This document shows, in pieces, positions 24,309 to 31,533 of a stretch of 40,011 nt of DNA. The stretch spans positions 1 through 40,011 of the forward strand of contig JAZRAC010000002.1 of assembly GCA_045634365.1 (NCBI GenBank), in the 5' to 3' direction. The first letter of the stretch is position 1, and each line of letters begins with the position of its first letter. The notes under the pieces were generated by a model. It saw only the letters and a program-made list of their open reading frames with translations, did no database searches and was not told where the DNA came from. The position numbers and the translations under genes are program-made. This stretch comes from HGM04593 sp045634365. GTDB taxonomy: Bacteria > Bacteroidota > Bacteroidia > Bacteroidales > Bacteroidaceae.

Positions 24309-24334
24309 GGAGTCGCAGGGATGCGACTCCTTTT
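24309..24334 (+). terminator. Perfect 9-bp terminator stem
   Basis: GGAGTCGCA (24309-24317), loop GGGA, TGCGACTCC (24322-24330), then TTTT. Ends the regulator transcript. Confidence 0.8.
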
Positions 24335-24345
24335 CTGTTGCATAT

Positions 24346-24358
24346 GTTGGATATATCA
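24346..24358 (+). promoter_or_regulatory. GTTGGATATATCA motif
   Basis: Third copy of the motif also at 7621 and 9812 (reverse). It lies between the terminator at 24309 and the structural gene at 24436. Confidence 0.4.
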
Positions 24359-24397
24359 CAATTCAAGGAATGGCGTGAGCCTTGCCATAGTCGCATT

Positions 24398-24407
24398 ACA
24401 CGCGTGT
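24398..24407. promoter_or_regulatory. Palindrome ACACGCGTGT
   Basis: A perfect 10-base palindrome 29 bases before the start of the gene at 24436. It may be an operator, because I see no consensus promoter in this gap. Weak evidence. Confidence 0.3.
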
Positions 24408-24435
24408 AGTATGTGTAACGATTAATTATCAGATT

Positions 24436-25263
24436 ATGGAATCGCAAAAGATTTATCTGGCCGGAAACTCCGGCAATGGAGGAGCGAGTGACCCGAACTC
24501 GCTCCTGTGGGCATCGATGATGAACAATGGTGGATTCGGTGGAAACAACGGATGGTGGTGGCTGTTCCTGCTCATCTTCGCCCGTAACGGATTCGGTGGA
24601 TTCGGAGAGAACGGCATTCAGTCACAGCTTGCGAATGACCGTGCCAACGACTGGGTGCTTCAGAGCTTGCAGGGCAACAGGGCTGCAATGGACAACATTG
24701 CATCATCATTGAACTGCGACATCAAGTCCATTCAGTCAACTCTCTGCGCTATCTCGTCACTCATTGAGAAGGTTGCAGGCAAGACAGAACTGACAGCATC
24801 GCAGATTGTCAATGCCGTTCAGTCAGGCAATTCGCAGGTGATGAATATGCTTGCGCAGTGTTGCTGTGACCTCAAGGGCATTATGGCCGAGGGTTTCTCG
24901 TCAATCGGCTATGCTTTCAAGGACCAGACCTGCAGCATCGAGAAGGCCATCGGTGACTCGACCGCAAAGATACTCGCAGGACAGAAGGATGCCGAGATGC
25001 GAGAGCTTACGCGCGAAATCGCACAGCTCCGCGAGGAGAAGCAGAACTTCCAGTTCAGCAGTATGCTTGGCGCGTACATCGGTCCTCTCAAGCAGGAGGT
25101 CGCTGAAATCAAGTGTCACCTTCCGAAGACGGTGGTGATCCCGGCAAACGATGACTACGTTCGTGTCGATCGCAGCATCAATGCTCCTTACTGCAACAAT
25201 TTCGCTTTCGGAGCATACGGTAATCCATACGGGCCATTCCCTGGAGGCGGTTTCTTCGGTTAA
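24436..25263 (+). CDS. Gly/Asn-rich phage structural protein, 275 aa
   Basis: N terminus Gly-, Asn- and Trp-rich with a short hydrophobic segment (NNGWWWLFLLIFARN), then a long amphipathic helix (SLQGNRAAMDNIASSLN, AEMRELTREIAQLREEKQNF) and a Gly/Pro/Tyr tail. Proteins of this composition occur in many gut phages and are probably a trimeric coiled-coil virion part, but their role is unclear to me. First gene of a small operon. Confidence 0.6.
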   Translation: MESQKIYLAGNSGNGGASDPNSLLWASMMNNGGFGGNNGWWWLFLLIFARNGFGGFGENGIQSQLANDRANDWVLQSLQGNRAAMDNIASSLNCDIKSIQSTLCAISSLIEKVAGKTELTASQIVNAVQSGNSQVMNMLAQCCCDLKGIMAEGFSSIGYAFKDQTCSIEKAIGDSTAKILAGQKDAEMRELTREIAQLREEKQNFQFSSMLGAYIGPLKQEVAEIKCHLPKTVVIPANDDYVRVDRSINAPYCNNFAFGAYGNPYGPFPGGGFFG

Positions 25264-25281
25264 TGGAAGGAGGGATGAGCT

Positions 25282-25623
25282 ATGGCAGTATATCCATTTA
25301 ACTACGTGAACAAGCGGGGCAACCCTACGGTTCAGACAAGGAGCGTATCAGTCAATGCCGATAACGTGGTGTTCGCATTCGCGGATCACGCATTTGCCGG
25401 CATCCCGTTCGCGGGGCTTGTGCTTATCTACATAGCGCAGGCTATCCCTGCGGGAACGACAGGCACACTCCCGGTGGTATTCCAGACCAATGGAGCGGTA
25501 CAGGAAGTAACCGGATATGGTGGTGATGCGGTGACGGTGGCCGATCTTGCGGGAACGGGTGTGTATCTCGCGTTCTATGACAGAGGAAGCGGACTGCTCC
25601 AGCTTATGACAGGAATCGTTTAA
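25282..25623 (+). CDS. Virion-associated beta protein, 113 aa
   Basis: MAVYPFNYVNKRGNPTVQTR, then hydrophobic strands (NVVFAFADHAFAGIPFAGLVLIYIAQAIP) and a Gly-rich end. No signal peptide or charge pattern of a membrane protein; the strands look like a head-fibre or decoration domain that occurs in Bacteroidales phages. Function inferred from neighbours. Confidence 0.55.
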   Translation: MAVYPFNYVNKRGNPTVQTRSVSVNADNVVFAFADHAFAGIPFAGLVLIYIAQAIPAGTTGTLPVVFQTNGAVQEVTGYGGDAVTVADLAGTGVYLAFYDRGSGLLQLMTGIV

Positions 25624-25645
25624 TCATTAATCAAAAGAGAGAATT

Positions 25646-26143
25646 ATGTTCAAGGATTTAAAACCGGGCCTTCAGATACTGATGCTTGACAAGTCAGTGA
25701 CACCGATGAAGTGCTATAATGGAAAGGTGGTCAAGGTGTCACCTCCAAGGGTGGAGATGCCGAAGATAGACAATCCGATGCAGCCTTTCCCAAGTATGCA
25801 GTTTCAGGACCGCGTGGTCGATTTGACCGTTGAATACGATGGAAAGACATCGACCTTTGTTGTCTCGGAGAACAGCAACGTGGCATACGGTGATGCGGTC
25901 ACCATCTCCTGCACCGAAGAACCGATCATCAATGAGGTGAAGTCGAAGATGAAGGAAAGCGCAGATATAGTGGACAGCTATGAGTACCACAAGGCGAACA
26001 TCGAGGAATGTAAGTCCATACTTGCGACTATCAGTCCTCAGTATGCGGACAATCAGGAGCAGGACAAGAGGATGACGGCAATGGAAAGCGACATCGCTGA
26101 GATCAAAAGACTGATTCTCTCTTTAAAGAAGAAAGGAGAATAG
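25646..26143 (+). CDS. Virion-associated protein with C-terminal coiled coil, 165 aa
   Basis: Opens MFKDLKPGLQILMLDKS then beta barrel-like strands (GKVVKVSPPRVEMP, FQDRVVDLTVEYDGKTS) and from about residue 100 a long helix (INEVKSKMKESADIVDSYEY) with a helical end. The layout is common in Bacteroidales phage structural operons. Role unknown. Confidence 0.6.
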   Translation: MFKDLKPGLQILMLDKSVTPMKCYNGKVVKVSPPRVEMPKIDNPMQPFPSMQFQDRVVDLTVEYDGKTSTFVVSENSNVAYGDAVTISCTEEPIINEVKSKMKESADIVDSYEYHKANIEECKSILATISPQYADNQEQDKRMTAMESDIAEIKRLILSLKKKGE

Positions 26144-26146
26144 ACT

Positions 26147-26404
26147 ATGTGGCCAGCAATGTACGAAGAACGCGAATGGATGCGTGATGACTTCCAGCGT
26201 GATGACAGCAACAAGCTTCAGCAGGCATACGACCAGGGCTATGAGGATGGCTACCGCAAGGCGATGAAGGAAGCCCACAGTATGGGTAATCGTGGCGAAT
26301 ACGGTGAGAGGATGGATGCCGGAGGCGGTTATCAGAGGAAGACGGATGACTACGGAGAGAGGCGTGGAGTTCCAGGCACGGGGCCTTACTCGAGAAGGCG
26401 TTAA
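26147..26404 (+). CDS. Charged, low-complexity protein, 85 aa
   Basis: Rich in Arg, Asp, Glu, Gly and Tyr (YEEREWMRDDFQRDD, YDQGYEDGYRKAMKEAH) with a basic end YSRRR. Likely disordered. It is part of the operon starting at 24436. Similar low-complexity proteins lie at this place in related phages. Confidence 0.55.
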   Translation: MWPAMYEEREWMRDDFQRDDSNKLQQAYDQGYEDGYRKAMKEAHSMGNRGEYGERMDAGGGYQRKTDDYGERRGVPGTGPYSRRR

Positions 26405-26410
26405 TCAGGC

Positions 26411-26442
26411 GAAGGGTGGGGCATTAGAACACCTCACCCTTC
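26411..26442 (+). terminator. Stable hairpin, probable terminator
   Basis: GAAGGGTGGGG pairs with CCTCACCCTTC (10 of 11 positions) around a 10-base loop. No T run follows, so it may slow or end transcription or protect the RNA. Confidence 0.45.
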
Positions 26443-26460
26443 ATTAATAATGGAAGATAT

Positions 26461-26862
26461 ATGGATAGATTGGATAATTACGATGATATGCCACGCGAGA
26501 TGCGGTCATATCTGCGGGCATACAGATGGCACTTCAGCAAGGCTCTCTGCGAGGATGCCGTGTCGAAAATGAAAGGCAGGGATGGGAAGCCACTTCAGGC
26601 ACTTGGCAAGGATGAGGTAAATGCGATGCTCAAGCAGTATAATGTCGAGCTTAAGAATGATGTCGCATACGATGCGGTTTACGTCTTCAATATGGCGATG
26701 GCAGACTACTACGGCTCGTCAATCCCTGACAAGCAGCATATCGCACTCTTTGTCAAGGATTATCTGGATGATCCTGACGGGACACCGACAAGGGCTCTGG
26801 ATGAATACTTCGGCAGATGTATCGGTGCAGGTATGCCGATAATATGGGAAGATGTGCTATGA
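26461..26862 (+). CDS. Conserved phage protein, 133 aa
   Basis: MDRLDNYDDMPREMRSYLRA YRWHFSKALCEDAV: this opening and the later DYYGSSIPDKQHIALFVKDY mark a family seen widely in Bacteroidales phages next to late genes. Helical, with no catalytic motif visible. It overlaps the following metallopeptidase-like gene by 4 bases. Role unknown. Confidence 0.65.
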   Translation: MDRLDNYDDMPREMRSYLRAYRWHFSKALCEDAVSKMKGRDGKPLQALGKDEVNAMLKQYNVELKNDVAYDAVYVFNMAMADYYGSSIPDKQHIALFVKDYLDDPDGTPTRALDEYFGRCIGAGMPIIWEDVL

Positions 26863-27269
26863 GATCGTGCCGGCTGTATATCCGGAAGTATGATTGGATG
26901 GTGTCAGCCTTCTTCGATGCTTCTGCCGAGGATGCGGATGAGATTCTGGCCGAGCTGTGGCATTCCAGATGTCCGGAGCGTACGATGGCGAGGGTGGAGG
27001 ACAATCTGCTGCGTGACCGGATGGACACAGGCTTTACCTATTCGAATCGGTTGACCCGATGCTCGGTGATGACGGTCGGCAGGGCGAGCCATCCGAGGGA
27101 GTTCCTGAACTCCTATGTTCACGAGCTTCGTCACTTGGTCGATGATATTGCGTTCACTTCTCATCTTCCGATGCGTGGTGAGGGTGTCGGCTATCTGACC
27201 GGTGAGCTGTCTTGGGAGTTCTGGAATGAGATTCACGACTTCCTTTGTTGCAGATGTCATCGAGAATGA
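26859..27269 (+). CDS. HExxH-type putative metallopeptidase, 136 aa
   Basis: Contains VHELRHLVDDIAF with H88, E89 and H92 (HExxH), followed by GEGVGYLTGELSWEF, where a Glu or Gly-rich turn could supply the third zinc ligand as in short zincins. The N terminus is a small alpha/beta part. It follows a conserved late gene and precedes a terminator. A role in cleaving host or virion proteins is inferred from the motif only. Confidence 0.6.
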   Translation: MRSCRLYIRKYDWMVSAFFDASAEDADEILAELWHSRCPERTMARVEDNLLRDRMDTGFTYSNRLTRCSVMTVGRASHPREFLNSYVHELRHLVDDIAFTSHLPMRGEGVGYLTGELSWEFWNEIHDFLCCRCHRE

Positions 27270-27314
27270 CTACCTTTGCCGTAGTTGATGACTGTGTTAG
27301 TCTCACTTGGTGTT

Positions 27315-27351
27315 AAGAGGTGTCCGGGAGTGTTTTCCGGATGCCTCTTTT
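27315..27351 (+). terminator. Terminator after late genes
   Basis: AAGAGG-TG-TCCGG pairs with CCGGA-TG-CCTCTT around a nine-base loop and ends in TTTT. Separates the late region from the attachment-site and integrase region. Confidence 0.75.
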
Positions 27352-27369
27352 GGCAGAAAATCGACCGAA

Positions 27370-27390
27370 GTTTTACGGATGTTTTACGGA
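27370..27390 (+). repeat. Integrase arm-type repeat pair (left)
   Basis: GTTTTACGGA twice, 11 bases apart (27370-27379 and 27381-27390), about one helical turn. It pairs with the related doublet at 27614-27634. The 377-base gap 27270-27646 contains no gene, and this is where attP would lie. Confidence 0.6.
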
Positions 27391-27572
27391 ATTAAACGGC
27401 TGAGAGAATGTTTTCGTTTAGGTAAGTGATATAACCGTATGATTATCAGTAAGATTCTTATAAGGCTTTTTAAACTCGTTAAATTAAACGCAGGATAATT
27501 ATTCGGAATTTTCAATAAACGCCATTCTACGGCTGTGTGGCCACGATTCGCTGAAATTGATAATGCTCCTTG

Positions 27573-27604
27573 TTGCATAATTCGACACTTTTTGATTAAT
27601 TTTG
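27573..27604 (+). promoter_or_regulatory. Probable integrase promoter
   Basis: TAATTTTG (27597-27604) matches TAnnTTTG exactly; TTG at 27573-27575 lies 21 bases upstream. The second arm repeat overlaps the expected start region, so integrase binding could repress its own gene. Confidence 0.5.
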
Positions 27605-27613
27605 TCGGGCATT

Positions 27614-27634
27614 GTTTTACGAATGTTTTACGAA
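27614..27634 (+). repeat. Integrase arm-type repeat pair (right)
   Basis: GTTTTACGAA twice with the same one-base spacer as the left pair; differs from it by one base per decamer. Lies directly before the integrase start. Confidence 0.6.
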
Positions 27635-27646
27635 CACCAGGAGAAT

Positions 27647-28906
27647 ATGGCTATCACGGTTGACTATGTTATCCTTCCGCATCTGAGGAAGGCAGACGGA
27701 ACGAACTTCATCCGTCTTCGGATCACTCACAAGAGAAAATCAAAGTACATCAAGACGAACATTGCTGTCAGCCCCGAGCATATGACGCGCTCCGGCAATC
27801 TGAAGCATCAAGGCAAGATTGACCTTGCCACCGATGAAGTGAGGAAGTATCGCAGGGTTGTTGATGCGATGCCTACCTCTGCATCGGATGCTATGGATGT
27901 GGCCGAGGTTCTGCGCTATGTCACCGCAAAGCTGGCCGAGGGAGAGGAATTCCGCCTGAACTTCGTGGCCTACGGGATGAGCATTGCGGAAAAGAAGAAG
28001 GCTTCAACGGGAGAACAATATAAGGTGGCGATGCGATGCCTTGCCCGTTATTATGGTTACGACCCTGACATCAGCGAAATCACGGTGAAGTCATTGCGAG
28101 GATTCGAGGAGTTCATCAGAAAAGAACCTAAGATGTCTTGTCGGTCGCGCAAGGAGAAAGGCGAGGCGGTCAAGCTCAAGGGCGTTGTCTCAGTCCGGCA
28201 GTACCTGTCCGCTGTCCGGTTGGTGTATAAGGCTGCGAGGTTGCAGTTCAATGAGCCGGACTTGGGAATCTTCCGCCTTCCGGTAGATCCTTTCGATTAT
28301 TATTCCGTTCCGAAGGCTCCGGCTCCGAAGCACCGTGACATCCCTGCCGAATGGATTCAGTTGATGATTGACCAGCGCAAGGACTTGCGAGGTACGGAGA
28401 GACTTGGAATTGATGTCTTCCTCATCAGCTTCGGCCTTATGGGGATCAATACCGTTGACTTGTTTTCAGTCGCAGAAAAACCGAAGGATGGTGTCCTGCA
28501 TTACTTCCGCACCAAGACCACTGACAGCAAGGATGACAGGGCGGAGATGTTCGTGAGGATCGAGCCTTGCATCGCTGAGATAATGGCTGATTATCTGGGT
28601 AAGGAAAGGGTGTTCATATTCCATCAGATGTATCAGAAGAAGTTGAACTTCATTGCAGCTGTGAACAGGGGATTGAAGCGGTGGTACACTCGGAACAAGA
28701 TTGAGAAGCACTTCACCTTCTACGCGGCCCGTCACACTTGGCCGACATTAGCGGCAAGTAAGAAGCTGGAGATTGAGGCATCAATCATCACCGATGCGCT
28801 GACGCATTCTGACAAGAGCAGAGCGATGGACAAGGTGTATACAAGAACGGACTGGGAGCGAGTCTGGGATGCTAATGCGAAGGTCCTGGGATTGTTCCGG
28901 TGGTGA
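27647..28906 (+). CDS. int: Tyrosine-type site-specific integrase
   Basis: 419 residues. N-terminal arm-binding part (YVILPHLRKADGTNFIRLRI), core-binding SAM-like helices at about 100-215, and a catalytic domain with AARHTW (R362, H363), H387 in LTHSD and the nucleophile Y398 in DKVYTR. At the usual first Arg position the sequence is GLMGINTVDLF, that is N268 instead of Arg, as in a known Bacteroidetes integrase group. ATG 27647 is preferred over ATG 27623, which lies inside the arm repeat. It inserts the phage into the host chromosome by attP x attB. Confidence 0.85.
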   Translation: MAITVDYVILPHLRKADGTNFIRLRITHKRKSKYIKTNIAVSPEHMTRSGNLKHQGKIDLATDEVRKYRRVVDAMPTSASDAMDVAEVLRYVTAKLAEGEEFRLNFVAYGMSIAEKKKASTGEQYKVAMRCLARYYGYDPDISEITVKSLRGFEEFIRKEPKMSCRSRKEKGEAVKLKGVVSVRQYLSAVRLVYKAARLQFNEPDLGIFRLPVDPFDYYSVPKAPAPKHRDIPAEWIQLMIDQRKDLRGTERLGIDVFLISFGLMGINTVDLFSVAEKPKDGVLHYFRTKTTDSKDDRAEMFVRIEPCIAEIMADYLGKERVFIFHQMYQKKLNFIAAVNRGLKRWYTRNKIEKHFTFYAARHTWPTLAASKKLEIEASIITDALTHSDKSRAMDKVYTRTDWERVWDANAKVLGLFRW

Positions 28907-28956
28907 TGGCACGGGGTTTGTTTTCATCCACATTGTAAACAAAAATCAAGTAGTGT

Positions 28957-29205
28957 ATGATGACAAGTTATCTAGGCGGTTCAGATATGACCGTATTCAA
29001 GAGCAAGGCGGGTGCTATGTCCTTTGCGATCCTGATGAACACGACCGTTAATTCTGATGGTCATAGGGTGGTTGATTACGATGAGACACAGAAGATGTTC
29101 GACTTCATCTGTGCGAGTGTCAGTCTTCCTGATGTGGAACGCGACGCGATGGCCGATATGGTTGATGCGCTGAAGGAGGTTCGCAAGGATAGTCCACCTG
29201 CATAG
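28957..29205 (+). CDS. Small protein after integrase, 82 aa
   Basis: MMTSYLGGSDMTVFKSKAGA then DGHRVVDYDETQKMFDFICA, with a helical acidic end. Second ATG at 28960 or 28987 is possible. Expected to be co-transcribed with the integrase or from its own site. No family recognised; position suggests a link to integration or excision. Confidence 0.5.
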   Translation: MMTSYLGGSDMTVFKSKAGAMSFAILMNTTVNSDGHRVVDYDETQKMFDFICASVSLPDVERDAMADMVDALKEVRKDSPPA

Positions 29206-29221
29206 GGTGAGGATATAGAAT

Positions 29222-29257
29222 AAAAAAGGGGGGTGATAGTTTGTCACCCTCCTTTTT
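29222..29257. terminator. Bidirectional terminator
   Basis: Six A, then GGGGGGTGA, a loop, TCACCCTCC and six T. The symmetric layout stops transcription from both sides, between the rightward gene ending at 29205 and the leftward secreted-protein gene ending at 29261. Confidence 0.8.
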
Positions 29258-29260
29258 TGT

Positions 29261-29824
29261 TTAAAACGCAGACTTGTCTACATCTGCCGGAAGTGGTATT
29301 GTCTTGCTGATGTTCTTGTGAGCCTTCTTCAAATAATTAGTCATATCAGAAGGTACATCTATATCCATAAGCCCTGTTTCTCCTGACCTGTCGTAAGTCA
29401 ATCCGATGCGTAGCTTGACAAGACCTTTAGCGAATACTTCAGCTTGTTCTTCGCTAATTGTATATAATGTCACTGTCTGATGGGTTGCTCCGCGAGTACC
29501 GCGACCAATTATACTTTTTGATGCTCCTTTGCTGATGATTTCAAACACAGTTCCATCCTCGGCTTTCATCAATAGCTTCTGACCATTATGGGATGTCCAT
29601 TTGCTTGATTGATCAGTTAGAGCAAGAGAAAAGACATATGCGCCAATGCCATCTTCGACCTCGTACGATAACTGACATCCGTGAGGTGATTGACCGACAT
29701 ACATCACCCTCATATCGGTCACGATGTGTCGCATTCCCATTTCATCGATTTCGTTTTTTGTAACCTTCTGCGCCGATGCCACGATAGGCATTAATGCGAG
29801 TAAAAGAATAATTATTCGCTTCAT
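29261..29824 (-). CDS. Secreted protein, lysogenic-conversion candidate, 187 aa
   Basis: Starts MKRIIILLLALMPIVASAQ, a signal peptide with a probable cut after ASA. The mature part is beta-rich (VMYVGQSPHGCQLSYEVEDG, TVFEIISKGASKS, TVTLYTISEEQ) with no known motif. It lies opposite to the neighbouring phage genes, between integrase and repressor, which is the classic place of genes expressed in lysogens. So it probably changes the host cell envelope or environment. The ATG at 29824 overlaps the stop of a 25-codon frame. Confidence 0.65.
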   Translation of the reverse strand: MKRIIILLLALMPIVASAQKVTKNEIDEMGMRHIVTDMRVMYVGQSPHGCQLSYEVEDGIGAYVFSLALTDQSSKWTSHNGQKLLMKAEDGTVFEIISKGASKSIIGRGTRGATHQTVTLYTISEEQAEVFAKGLVKLRIGLTYDRSGETGLMDIDVPSDMTNYLKKAHKNISKTIPLPADVDKSAF

Positions 29825-29898
29825 TGTCCGTAATGGTGTTGATAGTTCATCCATTCATCGTATAATGGCTGGAGTTCCTCGTTTAACTTTTGTATCAT
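29821..29898 (-). CDS. Short upstream frame, 25 aa, overlapping the secreted-protein start
   Basis: Reads MIQKLNEELQPLYDEWMNYQ and five more residues. Its TGA overlaps the ATG of the secreted protein (ATGA), as in translational coupling. The helical, charged sequence looks like real coding sequence. It may be a small independent protein or a leader peptide. Confidence 0.45.
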   Translation of the reverse strand: MIQKLNEELQPLYDEWMNYQHHYGQ

Positions 29899-30013
29899 AT
29901 CTTTTAGAATTTGTTTAGAATCCGTCTAAATCGGCCTTCTGCGGTGTTCTGACTGCGATTTGTGGCACGATTGTGTCAATGTGTGTTTGCAAACGAACAC
30001 ACGAAATGATGAC
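29899..30013. other. Gap between secreted-protein and repressor genes
   Basis: Contains the inverted repeat GTGTGTT (29981-29987) / AACACAC (29996-30002) around TGCAAACG, with the inner palindrome GTTTGCAAAC. It may be a weak terminator for the leftward repressor gene or an operator for the leftward small gene. No T run is present. No gene seen. Confidence 0.4.
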
Positions 30014-30436
30014 TTATTTATTCTTTGCCTCGCAAAACTTATCAAGGATTCTCTCCATCTGCGATTGGGTTCTATCCATCTGCTGTTGCGCCTTGCTGGT
30101 CTGGTTCATTGCCATCGTGAGCTGTTCATCCTTCGATAGCAAGAGGGTGAGCAGACGATCATCCGCAGATGTGGCCACATTCGTAGCATCGCCACCGACC
30201 TGCACCGATGTCGCTCGTTCTCCAGAGGCAACGGACACCGGGCCGAATGCTTCGCCATAGAAGAACGATAGAGGCTTTCCCATTGCCTTCGCTATATCTT
30301 CCAGAAGGCCGGTTCTGATGTCATCGTGTTTCAACACAGTTGCAAGATTTTGTTGTGATCGGCCTATCATTTCAGCCATTTTATTCACTGAATATCCTTC
30401 TTGTTTCAAAAGGTTTAGGATGTGTTGTCCAGTCAT
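30014..30436 (-). CDS. CI-like repressor, 140 aa
   Basis: XRE-type helix-turn-helix at residues about 5 to 60: YSVNKMAEMIGRSQQNLATV then DIRTGLLEDIAKAMGKPLSFF, the typical two-helix plus recognition-helix pattern. From about 90 a coiled coil (DEQLTMAMNQTSKAQQQMDR) probably makes a dimer; no RecA-dependent peptidase motif is visible. It faces away from the early operon and would bind the three operators at 30437-30495. The second half differs from lambda CI, so control may be by partner or anti-repressor. Confidence 0.8.
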   Translation of the reverse strand: MTGQHILNLLKQEGYSVNKMAEMIGRSQQNLATVLKHDDIRTGLLEDIAKAMGKPLSFFYGEAFGPVSVASGERATSVQVGGDATNVATSADDRLLTLLLSKDEQLTMAMNQTSKAQQQMDRTQSQMERILDKFCEAKNK

Positions 30437-30495
30437 ACAATAAAAAATTGTTAAAATATTTACAATAAAGTATTGTTATTACAACAAAAGGTTGT
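30437..30495. promoter_or_regulatory. Three 15-bp operators of the repressor
   Basis: ACAATAAAAAATTGT (30437-30451), ACAATAAAGTATTGT (30462-30476) and ACAACAAAAGGTTGT (30481-30495): inverted repeats with 5-base arms and a 5-base centre. They lie between the leftward repressor gene and the rightward early genes. Centre distances are 25 and 19 bases. The third has ACAAC/GTTGT arms. Confidence 0.8.
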
Positions 30496-30502
30496 ATATT
30501 TG
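30472..30502 (+). promoter_or_regulatory. Early promoter overlapping operators 2 and 3
   Basis: ATTG (30472-30475), 19-base spacer, TATATTTG (30495-30502). The -33 element falls in operator 2 and the -7 element starts at the last base of operator 3, so repressor binding would block it. Transcribes the gene at 30558 and those after it. Confidence 0.75.
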
Positions 30503-30557
30503 CAAAACAAACACACACCAAAGGCAAAAGTAACAATTTTTTAAAAGAATTAAAACA

Positions 30558-30818
30558 ATGAAAAAAAGAGTAATCGCAACTGAAAACTTGTACCAGGGTA
30601 GAGCAATCCTTGAAAATAGACTGATGGAGCTTCACGAATTATTGCTGAACAATCAGCTTACAAGAAGGGATGCTATCAATGCTAATCCGTCATTCGTGGA
30701 GACTCGTGAATATGACGATCTGATTAATGAGGCAATCGCACTCAAGGGCCAGATAGAAATCTTCAAGAATGCATCAAAGGAAGTTGCTGACCTTCTGAAA
30801 GGTATGCAAGGAGAATAA
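30558..30818 (+). CDS. First early protein, coiled coil, 86 aa
   Basis: MKKRVIATENLYQGRAILEN then LHELLLNNQLTRRDAI and QIEIFKNASKEVADLLKG. It has the position of a Cro or anti-repressor protein, but no helix-turn-helix is seen; helical with coiled-coil character. It could bind the repressor's coiled coil. Function unknown. Confidence 0.6.
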   Translation: MKKRVIATENLYQGRAILENRLMELHELLLNNQLTRRDAINANPSFVETREYDDLINEAIALKGQIEIFKNASKEVADLLKGMQGE

Positions 30819-30859
30819 CACGGGAGGAGCAATCGTTCCTCCCACAAAATAGGGAAAGG

Positions 30860-31054
30860 ATGAAGATTGAGACAATTAATGTGAGGGGAACGATGAACTC
30901 CCTGCCAGAGCAGGCAAGTGTGATGTTCACGATGGATGAGGCGAAGGACTCATACATCAGGCACACAGCCTCAAAGTTGAAGAGAGATACCGGAAAGGAA
31001 TTCAAGGTGAACTACCAGAAGGGAATCGGAACAAAAGTGACACGAATAGCATAA
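30860..31054 (+). CDS. Small early protein, 64 aa
   Basis: MKIETINVRGTMNSLPEQAS, then RHTASKLKRDTGKEFKVNYQ, a small basic alpha/beta protein. No family recognised. Lies between two other early genes on the same transcript. Confidence 0.55.
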   Translation: MKIETINVRGTMNSLPEQASVMFTMDEAKDSYIRHTASKLKRDTGKEFKVNYQKGIGTKVTRIA

Positions 31055-31060
31055 CGGACA

Positions 31061-31348
31061 ATGGACACAATCACACTCACAACGCAGATGCTTAACGACA
31101 TCATCAGGACTGCCGTATCGCAGGGCATTCGTGACTACGAAGCCAGCAAGGGCGGTGAGGTGTCATTCCGCAAGGGAGTGCAGTTGTATGGCCAGTGGTT
31201 CGTTGATGCGGTGGACAAGGGGCTTATCCGTGGCCTCAGAAGGGGAGCGAAGAGCAACAGCAAGATAGTCTATCAGATAAAGGACATCGAGGCTCAGAGG
31301 GCAAAGGAAATAGCGGAGACAAGCAGGATAATCAACTACACCAAGTAA
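31061..31348 (+). CDS. Winged-helix / MerR-like early protein, 95 aa
   Basis: The middle region FRKGVQLYGQWFVDAVDKGL IRGLRRGAKSNSKIVYQIKD has the form of a short wing-helix DNA-binding part found in excisionase-like Bacteroidales phage proteins: VDKGLIRG as turn, SKIVYQIKDIEA as wing strand. Could be the excisionase for the integrase or an early regulator. Evidence by pattern. Confidence 0.55.
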   Translation: MDTITLTTQMLNDIIRTAVSQGIRDYEASKGGEVSFRKGVQLYGQWFVDAVDKGLIRGLRRGAKSNSKIVYQIKDIEAQRAKEIAETSRIINYTK

Positions 31349-31368
31349 CACCAAAGGAGACATCAGTT

Positions 31369-31533
31369 ATGAAAAGAAAGACATTACGCGCAATCATCTG
31401 CACCATCGCAGTTTCGCTCGGCATCGGAGCAGTTATCTACAATCCCGGACACCTGTTCACGGCATCGATAATCTTCGCGTTCGGGCTTATCCAATGCGAG
31501 AAGGGAGAAGAGAATGAGGAGGTGAGGTTATGA
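31369..31533 (+). CDS. Small membrane protein, 54 aa
   Basis: MKRKTLRAIICTIAVSLGIG followed by AVIYNPGHLFTASIIFAFGL: two membrane helices and an acidic tail. It overlaps the next gene by 4 bases. May be an early superinfection-exclusion or holin-like peptide; function unknown. Confidence 0.55.
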   Translation: MKRKTLRAIICTIAVSLGIGAVIYNPGHLFTASIIFAFGLIQCEKGEENEEVRL

